The notes below the pieces were generated by a model that was not told where the DNA came from, made no database searches, and saw nothing but the letters and a program-made list of their open reading frames with translations. The position numbers were made by a program, and so were the translations under genes. Below are positions 7,988-15,612 of a stretch of DNA of 64,000 nt, in pieces; the first letter of the stretch is position 1, and each line of letters begins with the position of its first letter. The stretch is from Lysinibacillus antri (GTDB lineage Bacteria > Bacillota > Bacilli > Bacillales_A > Planococcaceae), in the NCBI RefSeq assembly GCF_003977595.1, contig NZ_RYYR01000009.1:62001-126000 (forward strand), written 5' to 3'.

Positions 7988-8421
7988 ATCCAATTCTCCT
8001 TTACAATTAGCACTTATATGCTAGTTTATTTACAAAAGTTTGAAAAATACTTCACAAACATTCACACAACTAAAAATCCAATTATCTTTTTAACGGTCAT
8101 TTTTAAACGATTTAGAATTAATTGGTACGTCTCCATGATAATACAAATATGAGGTAAATCAAGCTAATTTACAAAAACAATAACTGAAGAAAAAATAGTA
8201 ACTTACTTTTACGTTTAAAGGAAATATTTAGTCTATTTACATATTACTATTTCTACAAATTGCGACTTCATTTGACAAATTTATTGCAAAAAAACGAACA
8301 TTGTGTGCGTGTCAATTAAATTATACGACTTATCATAGATAATTTCTAATAAGAATCCTTGGTTTATGTCGATTTTATGATAATTAAAGGAATAAATCGT
8401 TTTTTTAAAGCTAATTTTTGT
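7988..8421. other. 434-bp gap between yjlC and bpsB; no gene
   Basis: Very AT-rich. It holds the Rex-like site at 8040-8057 and a plus-strand hairpin near 8370-8407 (CGATTTTAT with ATAAATCG, then seven T). No gene ends ahead of that hairpin on the plus strand. I see no ORF with a ribosome-binding site. Confidence 0.5.
8040..8057 (-). promoter_or_regulatory. Rex-like operator upstream of yjlC-ndh
   Basis: TTGAAAAATACTTCACAA matches the Rex consensus TTGTGAA-N4-TTCACAA at 12 of 14 fixed positions, with one half-site perfect. It lies 53 bases upstream of the yjlC start, where the B. subtilis yjlC-ndh operon is Rex-controlled. It implies repression when NADH is low. Confidence 0.55.
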
Positions 8422-8985
8422 TTACTGTTGGTGGTCGTTCACTATAGGTGAAGACAGTTTCTTTTTAAACTCTTTTGAATAGTTGGTAGCTTCCATTAAT
8501 GCTTTTTCTTCAATAGGTATACGAACTGCTAGCATCGCGAAATTTAAAAGAGTAAAACAAATTGCCGTAAAGTACGATTGGAACATTAATGGTAATAATA
8601 TTATTTCAATAGAAACTACTACATAATTGGGATGTCTAAAAAATACATATGGTCCTCTTTTAATGACATTAGCTCCAGGTAAGATGATAATTTTTGTATT
8701 CCAAAATTGGCCAAGAGAAGCTAAACACCATATACGTAGAGCTTGAGTTAGTAAAAATAAAATAAATAACCAAGAAAAGAATGGGGAAAGCATAGGTCTA
8801 AAAATAACTACTTCAACAATTAAGCTTAGAAAAAAACTAACATGAAGGGCAATCATATAAGGGTAATGTGATTCACCGACTTCATAAGCCCCGAGAGCCT
8901 TCATTTTTATTTCATTGCCTCTAGCTACATATAGTTCAACTAGTCTTTGTACGATGACAAACGCCAAAATAAGCGTAAAAATCAT
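8422..8985 (-). CDS. bpsB: Alkylpyrone O-methyltransferase BpsB (ICMT-like)
   Basis: A 187-residue integral membrane methyltransferase of the isoprenylcysteine carboxyl methyltransferase-like family (YpbQ in B. subtilis). The GPYVFFRHPNYVVVSIEI segment carries the conserved RHPNY motif, and IPIEEKALMEA near the end matches the family's E-E cofactor region. In B. subtilis BpsB methylates the alkylpyrones made by BpsA. The ATG at 8985 lies one base after the bpsA stop (TAAAATG), with GGAGGG inside the end of bpsA, so the two genes are translationally coupled. The longer upstream frame lies inside bpsA and is not used. Confidence 0.88.
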   Translation of the reverse strand: MIFTLILAFVIVQRLVELYVARGNEIKMKALGAYEVGESHYPYMIALHVSFFLSLIVEVVIFRPMLSPFFSWLFILFLLTQALRIWCLASLGQFWNTKIIILPGANVIKRGPYVFFRHPNYVVVSIEIILLPLMFQSYFTAICFTLLNFAMLAVRIPIEEKALMEATNYSKEFKKKLSSPIVNDHQQ

Positions 8986-8986
8986 T

Positions 8987-10069
8987 TTAATCCCTCCACT
9001 CGAGTAAAACTGCTTCGCCGCTAAATCCAGGTCCAAGGGCAACTAATAATCCATGACTGTTAGGAATGGTCTCCTGTAACATATATTGTTCTAGAACATA
9101 TAGAACGGTAGGGGAGGACATATTCCCGTGATTTTTTAAAACATTTCTAGAAACTTGGGTATGTTCCTCAGTTAGGTTCAACGCTTCCTCATATGCCTCT
9201 AACACCTTTTTTCCTCCTGGATGAGCAACAAAGTTTTTCAATTGTTCTTTGTTAATCCCTTCTAGAAGTAAAAAATCATTAATAAAAGGACCTAACCATT
9301 TACTTATAATAGAAGGAATATCTCGAGAGAAAATAACATGAAGTCCATCGTTTTTAATATCCCATCCCATTACATCTTCGGAATCTGGCATCCATTTTGA
9401 TGCCGTTTTTAATATATGAGGTACAGGTTTTATTGATTTTACTGGTACTTGGTCGCCACAAACTAAAATACAGGCGACCCCATCCGCAAATAATGAAGCA
9501 CCAACTAAGTTGCTCTTTGAATAGTCGTTTTGCTGAAAAGTTAAGCTAGATAATTCTACACACACCACTAACACCTTTTCATCCGGATGGGCTAAACAAT
9601 AGTCAAATGCTCGACTCACACCAGATGCACCGCCCGCACAACCAAGACCCCAAATAGGCAATCGTTTCAGTTGGTCAGAAAATGGTAGTTTATTCATGAC
9701 TCTTGCATCAATACTTGGTGTGGATATGCCTGTGCTAGATACAAAAATAATGGCATCAATATCTTCAGTTGATAAGGGATGCTCGAGAAATTGTGTGTTT
9801 CCCAAACAAGATTGAATGACTTCTACACTATATTCTGTTGCTAATTCAATATATAAATTATTTCGTTCTTCAAAGGTGTGCTGGGATCGATGCCAATCTA
9901 GAGGAACGCAAAATTGACGTTGTTCAATCTCACCATTTTCAAATACTTTTAATAATCTTTCTAGTTGTGGAATTTTGTCTTGAAAAAGTTCTTTTGTTAA
10001 CTCTTCAATATTGGATTGCTTTAATTTATAGGGTGGGTTATATGTACTGACCGAAGCAATTCTTGGCAT
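8987..10069 (-). CDS. bpsA: Type III polyketide synthase BpsA (alkylpyrone synthase)
   Basis: A 360-residue chalcone-synthase-fold enzyme that extends long-chain fatty acyl-CoA with malonyl-CoA to triketide or tetraketide alkylpyrones. The catalytic triad is visible: C144 in GLGCAGGASG, H283 in FVAHPGGKK and N316 in KNHGNMSSPT, with the same spacing as in plant chalcone synthases. FSGEAVLLEW closes the protein as in the family. It forms a pair with bpsB. The alkylpyrone products are inferred from the bpsAB arrangement; their biological role in Bacillales is still unclear. Confidence 0.92.
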   Translation of the reverse strand: MPRIASVSTYNPPYKLKQSNIEELTKELFQDKIPQLERLLKVFENGEIEQRQFCVPLDWHRSQHTFEERNNLYIELATEYSVEVIQSCLGNTQFLEHPLSTEDIDAIIFVSSTGISTPSIDARVMNKLPFSDQLKRLPIWGLGCAGGASGVSRAFDYCLAHPDEKVLVVCVELSSLTFQQNDYSKSNLVGASLFADGVACILVCGDQVPVKSIKPVPHILKTASKWMPDSEDVMGWDIKNDGLHVIFSRDIPSIISKWLGPFINDFLLLEGINKEQLKNFVAHPGGKKVLEAYEEALNLTEEHTQVSRNVLKNHGNMSSPTVLYVLEQYMLQETIPNSHGLLVALGPGFSGEAVLLEWRD

Positions 10070-10392
10070 GGGAAATCTCCTTTTTTAAAGTAGTTTTCTC
10101 CTCCTAAATAGTAAATATGCAAAAAGAATTTTTATATAAATTCGATGGTTTTAAATATATCAATATAATTTTATGGAGATATAAGGTTTTTATAGTATAA
10201 ATAGTGATAATGATTTTTTAAAGAAAAATTGATTAATTCGATTGTTTTTTCGTATTTATTGATGTTGTATGATTCTTACAAATTATCTGGAAGAAATATA
10301 TAATTTTCAATTGTATAATTTTTTATGTTTCAATATACTGTAATTGTAATACTTTATTGTAAAATTTTAGTTATTAAATGGGGGGTATATTT
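10070..10392. other. Divergent intergenic region between bpsA and the CuA lipoprotein
   Basis: About 320 very AT-rich bases. The only elements I can support are a plus-strand promoter at 10311-10339 and the two ribosome-binding sites. Several T/A-rich near-palindromes occur, but none matches a known operator. Confidence 0.4.
10311..10339 (+). promoter_or_regulatory. Probable promoter of the CuA lipoprotein operon
   Basis: TTGTAT (10311-10316), 17 bases, TATACT (10334-10339); about 55 bases before the ATG. The -35 box is imperfect. Confidence 0.5.
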
Positions 10393-11205
10393 ATGAAGAA
10401 AAAGTTATCAATCTTTGCATCGTTATTTGCAGCAGTGGTTGTTATGACAGCTTGTACAGAGGTAGAAAAGACTGAAACGGACACTGAACAAACAGAAACT
10501 ACAGGTGAGACTAATTCGATCGTGATTTCAGGTGATGTAGTTTCAGAACAAGGTGGATGTGTATTATCAAGTAGATTCTCTCCTGGTGATAAAATTATAT
10601 TTCGTAACAATATTGTAGATGGTACGACAGGTGAACAAGTAGTTGATGCGAAAGTGCAGGTACATCTATCAACTGGAGAAGTTCTAGATATGGCTTATGG
10701 TGAACATGGAGACGACAAGTTTTGGGTTGTTGCCTATCCAGTTACAGCAGAAACTCCAACAGGTGTCTTAGAATATAAAGTTACAGCATCATATAACGAT
10801 GCGTCAGCTGAGTGGGAGCCATTTAATGTAGCTCCATCGAAACTTCAAATTGTGTCTGATACTGTTGCAACGGCAGGTCCAGCTCCAGAAAAGGCTGAGG
10901 AAGAAGTAGATTTATCGAAAGTAGAAACGAATCAAAAGGTTGAAATTATCGGTGTGAACTTTGATTTTAAAGGTGCAAATGATGAAAAGACATTCTATGT
11001 AAAAGCAGGGGAAGAAGTAACACTTTCTTTGAAATCAGAAGAGGGAGTGCATGGTCTAGCGATCTCTGATTTAAAAGTAAATTTAGATAAAGATGGTGAA
11101 GTAAAATTCACACCAGAGAAAGCTGGAGAGTATGACATTGTTTGTAGCGTGTTCTGTGGTGCAGGACATGGCGATATGAAGGCGAAATTAGTCGTAGTAG
11201 AATAA
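10393..11205 (+). CDS. Lipoprotein with C-terminal CuA (cytochrome oxidase subunit II-like) domain
   Basis: A 270-residue exported lipoprotein. The signal peptide ends in a VMTAC lipobox, followed by a Thr/Glu-rich linker. Residues about 45-155 form a beta-type domain with SRFSPGDKIIFRNNIVD. The C-terminal cupredoxin domain (about 180-270) has a complete CuA ligand set: H220, then C251-x3-C255-x3-H259-x2-M262. This is the binuclear copper site of oxidase subunit II and nitrous oxide reductase, but there are no membrane helices or neighbouring oxidase genes. It may carry electrons or copper outside the cell. The ATG at 10393 has GGGGGG upstream; the in-frame ATG at 10378 overlaps that site. 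The next gene follows after 22 bases. Confidence 0.82.
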   Translation: MKKKLSIFASLFAAVVVMTACTEVEKTETDTEQTETTGETNSIVISGDVVSEQGGCVLSSRFSPGDKIIFRNNIVDGTTGEQVVDAKVQVHLSTGEVLDMAYGEHGDDKFWVVAYPVTAETPTGVLEYKVTASYNDASAEWEPFNVAPSKLQIVSDTVATAGPAPEKAEEEVDLSKVETNQKVEIIGVNFDFKGANDEKTFYVKAGEEVTLSLKSEEGVHGLAISDLKVNLDKDGEVKFTPEKAGEYDIVCSVFCGAGHGDMKAKLVVVE

Positions 11206-11227
11206 TAGAAAAGAGGGAGAATAGATC

Positions 11228-12721
11228 TTGAAAATCCCAACTTATAAACAACTATTCATAGCAGGGACTTTAGTAAGTATGTTGGCATTGGTTGCTTGTT
11301 CAGGGGCTGAAGAAACTACAACTACTCAAAAAGATCAAACAACTGAAACCACAGAAAAAGCTGAAGTGAAGTTAAAAAATAATATTTCCTTATCTGTTGA
11401 TCGTGGATTTGTTCGAGATGAAGTTAAATTTGATGCAACAGATCTTGAACCAAACAAAGAAGTAGAACTTACTTGGAATTCTATTGATGGAAAATATATT
11501 GTTGAAGATTTATATGCTGTTGTAGGTCCAGAGTTCACTGAGGAAGAGATCACATTAACGAAAGGGAAAGCGGATGCAGAAGGTAAATGGTCTGGATCAT
11601 TTAAAGTTCCAGAAGGTTTTGGTGGAGACTTTACTATTTGGGTAAAGCAAGATGGTGAAAAAATTGGGCAAGTGGGGTATACGGTAGATCCATCATTTGT
11701 TATGGAACCAGAGTCAGGTCCAGTTGGTACAGAAATCACGATTAAAATGGAAGGTCTAGGTTGGAGTACGTACATGCGTAACTGGCAACTAACTTATGAT
11801 AATAAATATACAGGTTTAGTAACGGGTATTTCAACAAACGGTACAGCAGAGGCAAAAATTCGTGCAGCTGGGGATGTTGGAAAGCATGCTATTCGTTTAC
11901 GTACAGGTTATTTAGGTATGCAATATATTAATTATTTACAATCACCATATCCTGATAAACCAGCACCTGATTTCCTATTCGAAGTGACAGAAGGTGTTGC
12001 TTCAACTATTGAGAATCATGTGGAAGAAACGCCAGTAGCAGCTGATGGTGGGGTTGTAATGCCTGAGCTGAAAAATAAAGATAAGGTAAAAGTTGATTTA
12101 AGTGTGACAGAAGGAATTGTAGGAGCGCCTGTTAAATTAACTGCATCTAACCTACCTGCCGAAAAAGAAGTTGAGTTTGTTTTCAACACAATGCGTGGAA
12201 GTCGTGTAAGTGGTAACGGCTTTGGCGAAGAAACAACTGTACTTGGAAAAGCGCCTATTGATAAAGATGGGAAAATAGAATTTGATTTCCCAATTCCTGA
12301 TGATTTAGGTGGTATTCCTCATCGTATTGACTTAGTCGTTGATGGGGAAGTATATGGACAAACGTATTTGAGAATTTTACCATCCATCGTTAGTATGGAA
12401 CCATTATCCGGGCCAGTGGGTACAAAAATTTCAATTACTATAAAAGGTGGCGGTTGGACTGAGTTTGATAATGCCTATTATTTAACTTACGATAATGCGT
12501 ATACAGGTTATCTTTGTGCCTTTAATAGTGCTGGTAACTTAACGTTTGACGTAATAGCAACAGGAAGCACAGGATACCATATAATTGACTTATATCCTGG
12601 TATTTACAAACAAGAAATTAAGGATACAGATATGACATTAATTCCGCAATTAACATATTCAACAGATCATCCGGGATCTGCAATGCCAGCGATTCGTCTT
12701 GCATTTAAAGTAACTGAATAA
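11228..12721 (+). CDS. Lipoprotein with two tandem copies of a beta-type domain pair
   Basis: A 497-residue lipoprotein (lipobox LVAC) that I do not recognise by function. After a Thr/Glu-rich linker it has four beta-rich domains in an A-B-A-B order. A-type domains lie at about 52-155 and 283-390. B-type domains at about 156-262 and 391-497 both open with SGPVGT and contain LTYDN-YTG. This is an internal duplication of a roughly 230-residue unit. The TTG start has GAGGGAG eight bases upstream. The gene is cotranscribed with the CuA lipoprotein and ends at an intrinsic terminator, so the two probably act together at the outer membrane surface. Binding of a partner protein or ligand is a guess. 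Confidence 0.8.
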   Translation: MKIPTYKQLFIAGTLVSMLALVACSGAEETTTTQKDQTTETTEKAEVKLKNNISLSVDRGFVRDEVKFDATDLEPNKEVELTWNSIDGKYIVEDLYAVVGPEFTEEEITLTKGKADAEGKWSGSFKVPEGFGGDFTIWVKQDGEKIGQVGYTVDPSFVMEPESGPVGTEITIKMEGLGWSTYMRNWQLTYDNKYTGLVTGISTNGTAEAKIRAAGDVGKHAIRLRTGYLGMQYINYLQSPYPDKPAPDFLFEVTEGVASTIENHVEETPVAADGGVVMPELKNKDKVKVDLSVTEGIVGAPVKLTASNLPAEKEVEFVFNTMRGSRVSGNGFGEETTVLGKAPIDKDGKIEFDFPIPDDLGGIPHRIDLVVDGEVYGQTYLRILPSIVSMEPLSGPVGTKISITIKGGGWTEFDNAYYLTYDNAYTGYLCAFNSAGNLTFDVIATGSTGYHIIDLYPGIYKQEIKDTDMTLIPQLTYSTDHPGSAMPAIRLAFKVTE

Positions 12722-12733
12722 GGTAATACATTC

Positions 12734-12766
12734 GGGGCACTGATTTCAAATCAATGCCCCTTTCTA
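12734..12766 (+). terminator. Terminator of the CuA lipoprotein operon
   Basis: GGGGCA-x-TGATT pairs with AATCA-x-TGCCCC (12734-12760), then TTTCT. The stem overlaps the last codons of the convergent gene. Confidence 0.75.
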
Positions 12767-13446
12767 GTGCCATTTATTAGTTTTTGATTTTCATTTAAAT
12801 TAATCGTTTTTAATAGAAGCTCTAAGTAAAGTAGAAAGTAATCGATACAATCTTTTACAAGTTCAGCATACGTAAAAAATGCATCTGTTTTTTGGTAATG
12901 AAGGTAGTCGCATTTTAATACTTCAAGTAACTTTTTTGAAAATAGATGGATGTTGGTCGCGTGATATTGTTCTAAACAGGCGGTTAAACTACAAAATAGT
13001 ATGGCATCCTCATTTTCGGGATGTTCTAAAATAGCAATATCCTTAAGTAAAATTTCGAGAGACTTAATATATCCAAAAAATGCAATATCCTGATTTCCTA
13101 AAATTTCAGCGTTGATGGATTGGGTATAAAGGTTTTGAAATTTTTTTGTTGTATTTTTTACCAAGGAGTTTTCATTGAAGCCATATTTCGGAATGGAGCC
13201 TAAGTATTTTGCGTGAATGGCCGTTGCATCTTCGCTAAAATCATTTAAGATAAAGTACTGCTCTTTGCAAGAAGGGCAGGCTAAAGAGAGCACTCTTATT
13301 TGAAAGGTATTATTTTGTAAAAAATAAGTGTTTTCAGCGTTCGGATGAATATCTAAATTACAATGAGGACATTTATTAATTACTATGTATTCCAGATCGA
13401 GATATTCATAATGGATTTTCTTTAGTTTTGTTTCGTGCTTTTGCAT
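12751..13446 (-). CDS. Zinc-ribbon protein, DUF4145-like
   Basis: A 231-residue protein of unknown function. The N-terminal part has CPHC near residues 26-29 and CPSC near 57-60, a likely zinc ribbon. The rest is helical, with a SLEILLKDIAIL block resembling DUF4145 proteins. Some DUF4145 domains occur in defence or nuclease contexts, but nothing beside this gene supports that. A candidate structured RNA with its own terminator ends about 155 bases upstream of the start. The last codons overlap the terminator of the convergent operon. Confidence 0.7.
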   Translation of the reverse strand: MQKHETKLKKIHYEYLDLEYIVINKCPHCNLDIHPNAENTYFLQNNTFQIRVLSLACPSCKEQYFILNDFSEDATAIHAKYLGSIPKYGFNENSLVKNTTKKFQNLYTQSINAEILGNQDIAFFGYIKSLEILLKDIAILEHPENEDAILFCSLTACLEQYHATNIHLFSKKLLEVLKCDYLHYQKTDAFFTYAELVKDCIDYFLLYLELLLKTINLNENQKLINGTRKGH

Positions 13447-13603
13447 ATTTGAATAGTCTCCTTTAATGTCCTAAAATTGTTCGATCAGTATAGAATATAG
13501 GTAGTATTAACAGTATGGTAGCCAATTTTCCTAGGAAAAATTCGTATTATTGTAAAAAAAAGGATTTCTAAATAAGTGAGCAGGTATAAACACGAAAAAA
13601 CAT

Positions 13604-13634
13604 AAATAAAAAACCCGGAAAATTAATTCCGGGT
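13604..13634 (-). terminator. Strong intrinsic terminator (minus strand) ending the candidate RNA
   Basis: AAACCCGGAA pairs with TTCCGGGTTT around a six-base loop, followed by TTTATTT on the minus strand. Confidence 0.8.
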
Positions 13635-13815
13635 TTGATTGCACTTACTATTCATCCTCCATGACACACTGCCTCGCTTTTCGCATTTAATCTTAAGATA
13701 AACCTAAGACAACCGTGCTTTAGCTATTCAGTTTTCGATGGTCCTTAAGAGTAACGATCATTCGCACTCATCGGGTTAACCCTCCTAGTCACTTGGATTG
13801 GAAGTGAAATCTTTA
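13606..13815 (-). ncRNA. Candidate structured RNA (about 205 nt) of unknown class
   Basis: The minus-strand transcript between the MerR gene and the DUF4145-like gene has no ORF but folds well. Hairpins include TCACTT/AAGTGA near 13790-13808, the palindrome GGGTTAACCC at 13772-13781, a two-part stem CGATG..CATCG with GAGT..ACTC inside (about 13735-13773), CTTAGG/CTTAAG-type pairing near 13690-13708, and a terminal CCCGGAA/TTCCGGG terminator. A TATACT box lies at its 5' end near 13818-13823, with a weak -35. It matches no riboswitch, 6S, tmRNA, SRP or RNase P sequence I know. It could be an independent sRNA, a regulatory leader of the DUF4145-like gene, or the long 3' end of the MerR mRNA. Confidence 0.5.
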
Positions 13816-13866
13816 ATAGTATAGATTGATGGCATTTTTTTATACACATTATTTATGAAATTTTAC

Positions 13867-14622
13867 TTATTTCAAATAAATTAAAATAGCATCTCGTAAA
13901 AATTCAGTCGCTCCTTCTACGGTTTTATCATAGTAGGCTGTAAATCGTTCGTCAGCTACATACATTTCAGCAAGTCCAGCATGAGCCTCTTTAGAATAAG
14001 TTGGCCAAGAATACATTAACCATTCTTTATGCTTTTTCGCCACTTCTTGTGCTAAATCAGATGCAGGGTCGCCAGTAGCAAAAGCTTTCGGAAGGAGCTC
14101 TAAAATTTCGTTCCCTAATTTTTCTAAAGCTTCATAATCTTCTTGTGACATTCCACGAAGTTTCGCATTAGAGGCTTCAACCGTTTCTTTATCATACTTT
14201 TTACGAATCTCATCCCCATACTTTTCTTCATTTTCTTTTATTAGTTTATTTTTAAAAGCGTCAAATTTTTCTTGATTACTCATTGTTATTTCTCCTTTCT
14301 CATGAGCAATGGTTTTTTCAACCGTTGCAATTAATTGATCCAGGTGGGCACGTTTCTGTACGAGTTTTTGGTAATGCTGTTGAAGTGCATCGGTTGAATT
14401 GAAATTTGAATCGTTCATAATAGAAAGGATAGTTTCTAAATCAACATCTAACTCTCGAAAGAACAGAATTTGTTGAAGACGATCCAATTCTTTTTGACCA
14501 TAAATACGGTATCCAGAACTACTGATTCTTGCTGGCTTTAATAAATTGATTTCATCGTAATAGCGTAATGTTCGCGCGCTAACATTCGCTAAATTGGCTA
14601 ATTTACTTATTGTGTACTCCAC
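13867..14622 (-). CDS. MerR family regulator, Mta/TipAL-like
   Basis: A 251-residue transcription activator. The N-terminal winged helix (about 1-70: YTISKLANLANVSARTLRYYDEINLL) is followed by a coiled-coil dimerisation helix (about 75-110) and a C-terminal TipAS-type drug-binding domain (about 130-250). This matches B. subtilis Mta, which switches on multidrug exporters after binding hydrophobic compounds. The GTG start at 14622 has AGGAGGGG five bases upstream. The promoter has the 19-bp spacer and dyad that MerR proteins need, so autoregulation is likely. No exporter gene is directly adjacent. Confidence 0.88.
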   Translation of the reverse strand: MEYTISKLANLANVSARTLRYYDEINLLKPARISSSGYRIYGQKELDRLQQILFFRELDVDLETILSIMNDSNFNSTDALQQHYQKLVQKRAHLDQLIATVEKTIAHEKGEITMSNQEKFDAFKNKLIKENEEKYGDEIRKKYDKETVEASNAKLRGMSQEDYEALEKLGNEILELLPKAFATGDPASDLAQEVAKKHKEWLMYSWPTYSKEAHAGLAEMYVADERFTAYYDKTVEGATEFLRDAILIYLK

Positions 14623-14644
14623 TTTACCCCCTCCTGTTGATATC

Positions 14645-14675
14645 ATCTTAAAGGTTGACGTAACGAGAAAGTCAA
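14645..14675 (-). promoter_or_regulatory. MerR-type promoter/operator (19-bp spacer)
   Basis: On the minus strand: TTGACT (14670-14675), a 19-base spacer and TAAGAT (14645-14650). The spacer overlaps a dyad TTGAC-N11-GTCAA. Stretched spacers with a dyad are the hallmark of MerR-activated promoters. Confidence 0.65.
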
Positions 14676-14800
14676 TGATAGTTTGAAAATTATTTTAAAA
14701 AAATTTTCCACATGATGAATTAGTAAGTAGTAATATATTCATGATGAGAGAAAGAAGTATAATGAATAAGAATGAATGGGTCTGTGAAAGGTGATTATAC

Positions 14801-15454
14801 ATGGAAAATAAAAGGCTTCAAGTGAAACAACCAAAGTATCAAAAAATTGCAGCAGACATTGCGTCGAGAATTGTGGAAAAAAAATACTTAGTCGGCGAAA
14901 AAATTTATGCCAGATCTTCTTTAGCAAGTCAATATGGCGTCTCAGCTGAAACTTCAAGACGGGCAATTGCAGTCCTACAAGATTTAGAAATTGTGGAAGC
15001 AACAAAGGGGAGTGGCGTGGTCATTAAGTCCTATGAAAAAGCGGCTCAATTTGTGCAACAGTTTTTAGAAGTACAATCCATTCATCAAGTGCAAATCGAA
15101 ATTATGGAAAGTATTAAACGACAAAAAGAAGAACTCAATATTTTACAAGAAACAACGGAACGTCTTGTAAGTCGTACGGAACGTTTCAAATCGGTAAATC
15201 CATTTGTCCCATTTCAAGTTGAAGTAAAGGATGATTCACCATATATTTCACAATCGATTGGGTCAATTAATTTTTGGCAAAACACGATGGCTACTGTTGT
15301 TGGGATAAGGAGAGGGGACGAAATTATGGTTTCCCCTGGACCATACGCAACCTTTCAAACGAATGATATTATTTACTTCATTGGAAATGATGAAAGTATC
15401 GAACGTGTTCAAAATTTTTTATATCCGAATAATGCTCCTACAGATGCTAAGTAA
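14801..15454 (+). CDS. busR: GntR-RCK_C regulator, BusR-like
   Basis: A 217-residue regulator. The N-terminal GntR winged helix (about 1-75: YQKIAADIASRIVEKKYLVGEKI ... GVSAETSRRAIAVL) leads into a coiled coil (about 85-120) and an RCK_C/TrkA_C domain (about 130-205). This architecture is that of BusR, which in lactococci and streptococci represses the betaine importer BusAB when it binds cyclic di-AMP. It lies directly upstream of an opuA operon in the same orientation, which strongly supports that target. AAAGGTGAT precedes the ATG. Binding of cyclic di-AMP is inferred from the family. Confidence 0.85.
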   Translation: MENKRLQVKQPKYQKIAADIASRIVEKKYLVGEKIYARSSLASQYGVSAETSRRAIAVLQDLEIVEATKGSGVVIKSYEKAAQFVQQFLEVQSIHQVQIEIMESIKRQKEELNILQETTERLVSRTERFKSVNPFVPFQVEVKDDSPYISQSIGSINFWQNTMATVVGIRRGDEIMVSPGPYATFQTNDIIYFIGNDESIERVQNFLYPNNAPTDAK

Positions 15455-15478
15455 ATAGTGTCTGTAGGCTTTTTTTTT
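15437..15478 (+). terminator. Terminator after busR
   Basis: CCTACAGA (15437-15444) pairs with TCTGTAGG (15461-15468) and is followed by nine T; the left arm overlaps the last codons of busR. Confidence 0.8.
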
Positions 15479-15522
15479 ACCCAAAGTTCAATACGAGTTT
15501 AGTAGATAAAGAGGTTGTAAGT

Positions 15523-15565
15523 TTGACAAAAGTAACAACCCTTTGTTACGATTAAGTTGTTACTT
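15523..15565 (+). promoter_or_regulatory. opuA promoter with overlapping inverted repeat (candidate BusR operator)
   Basis: TTGACA (15523-15528) and TACGAT (15547-15552) with an 18-base spacer. The inverted repeat AAGTAACAA (15530-15538) and TTGTTACTT (15557-15565) flanks the -10, and a third TTGTTAC lies at 15544-15550. A repressor bound here would cover the promoter. BusR as the binder is inferred from the neighbouring gene. Confidence 0.6.
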
Positions 15566-15612
15566 AGTGGTAAACATTATGTAAAACTATAAAATTTTAG
15601 AAAGGAACTTTT

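Noticed and set aside
8272-8300. TTGACA at 8272 as a plus-strand promoter
   Set aside because: No acceptable -10 box lies 16-18 bases downstream and no gene follows on that strand.
10201-10230. GATAATGATT as a Fur box upstream of the CuA lipoprotein
   Set aside because: Only one half of the palindrome is present and it lies about 90 bases upstream of the promoter.
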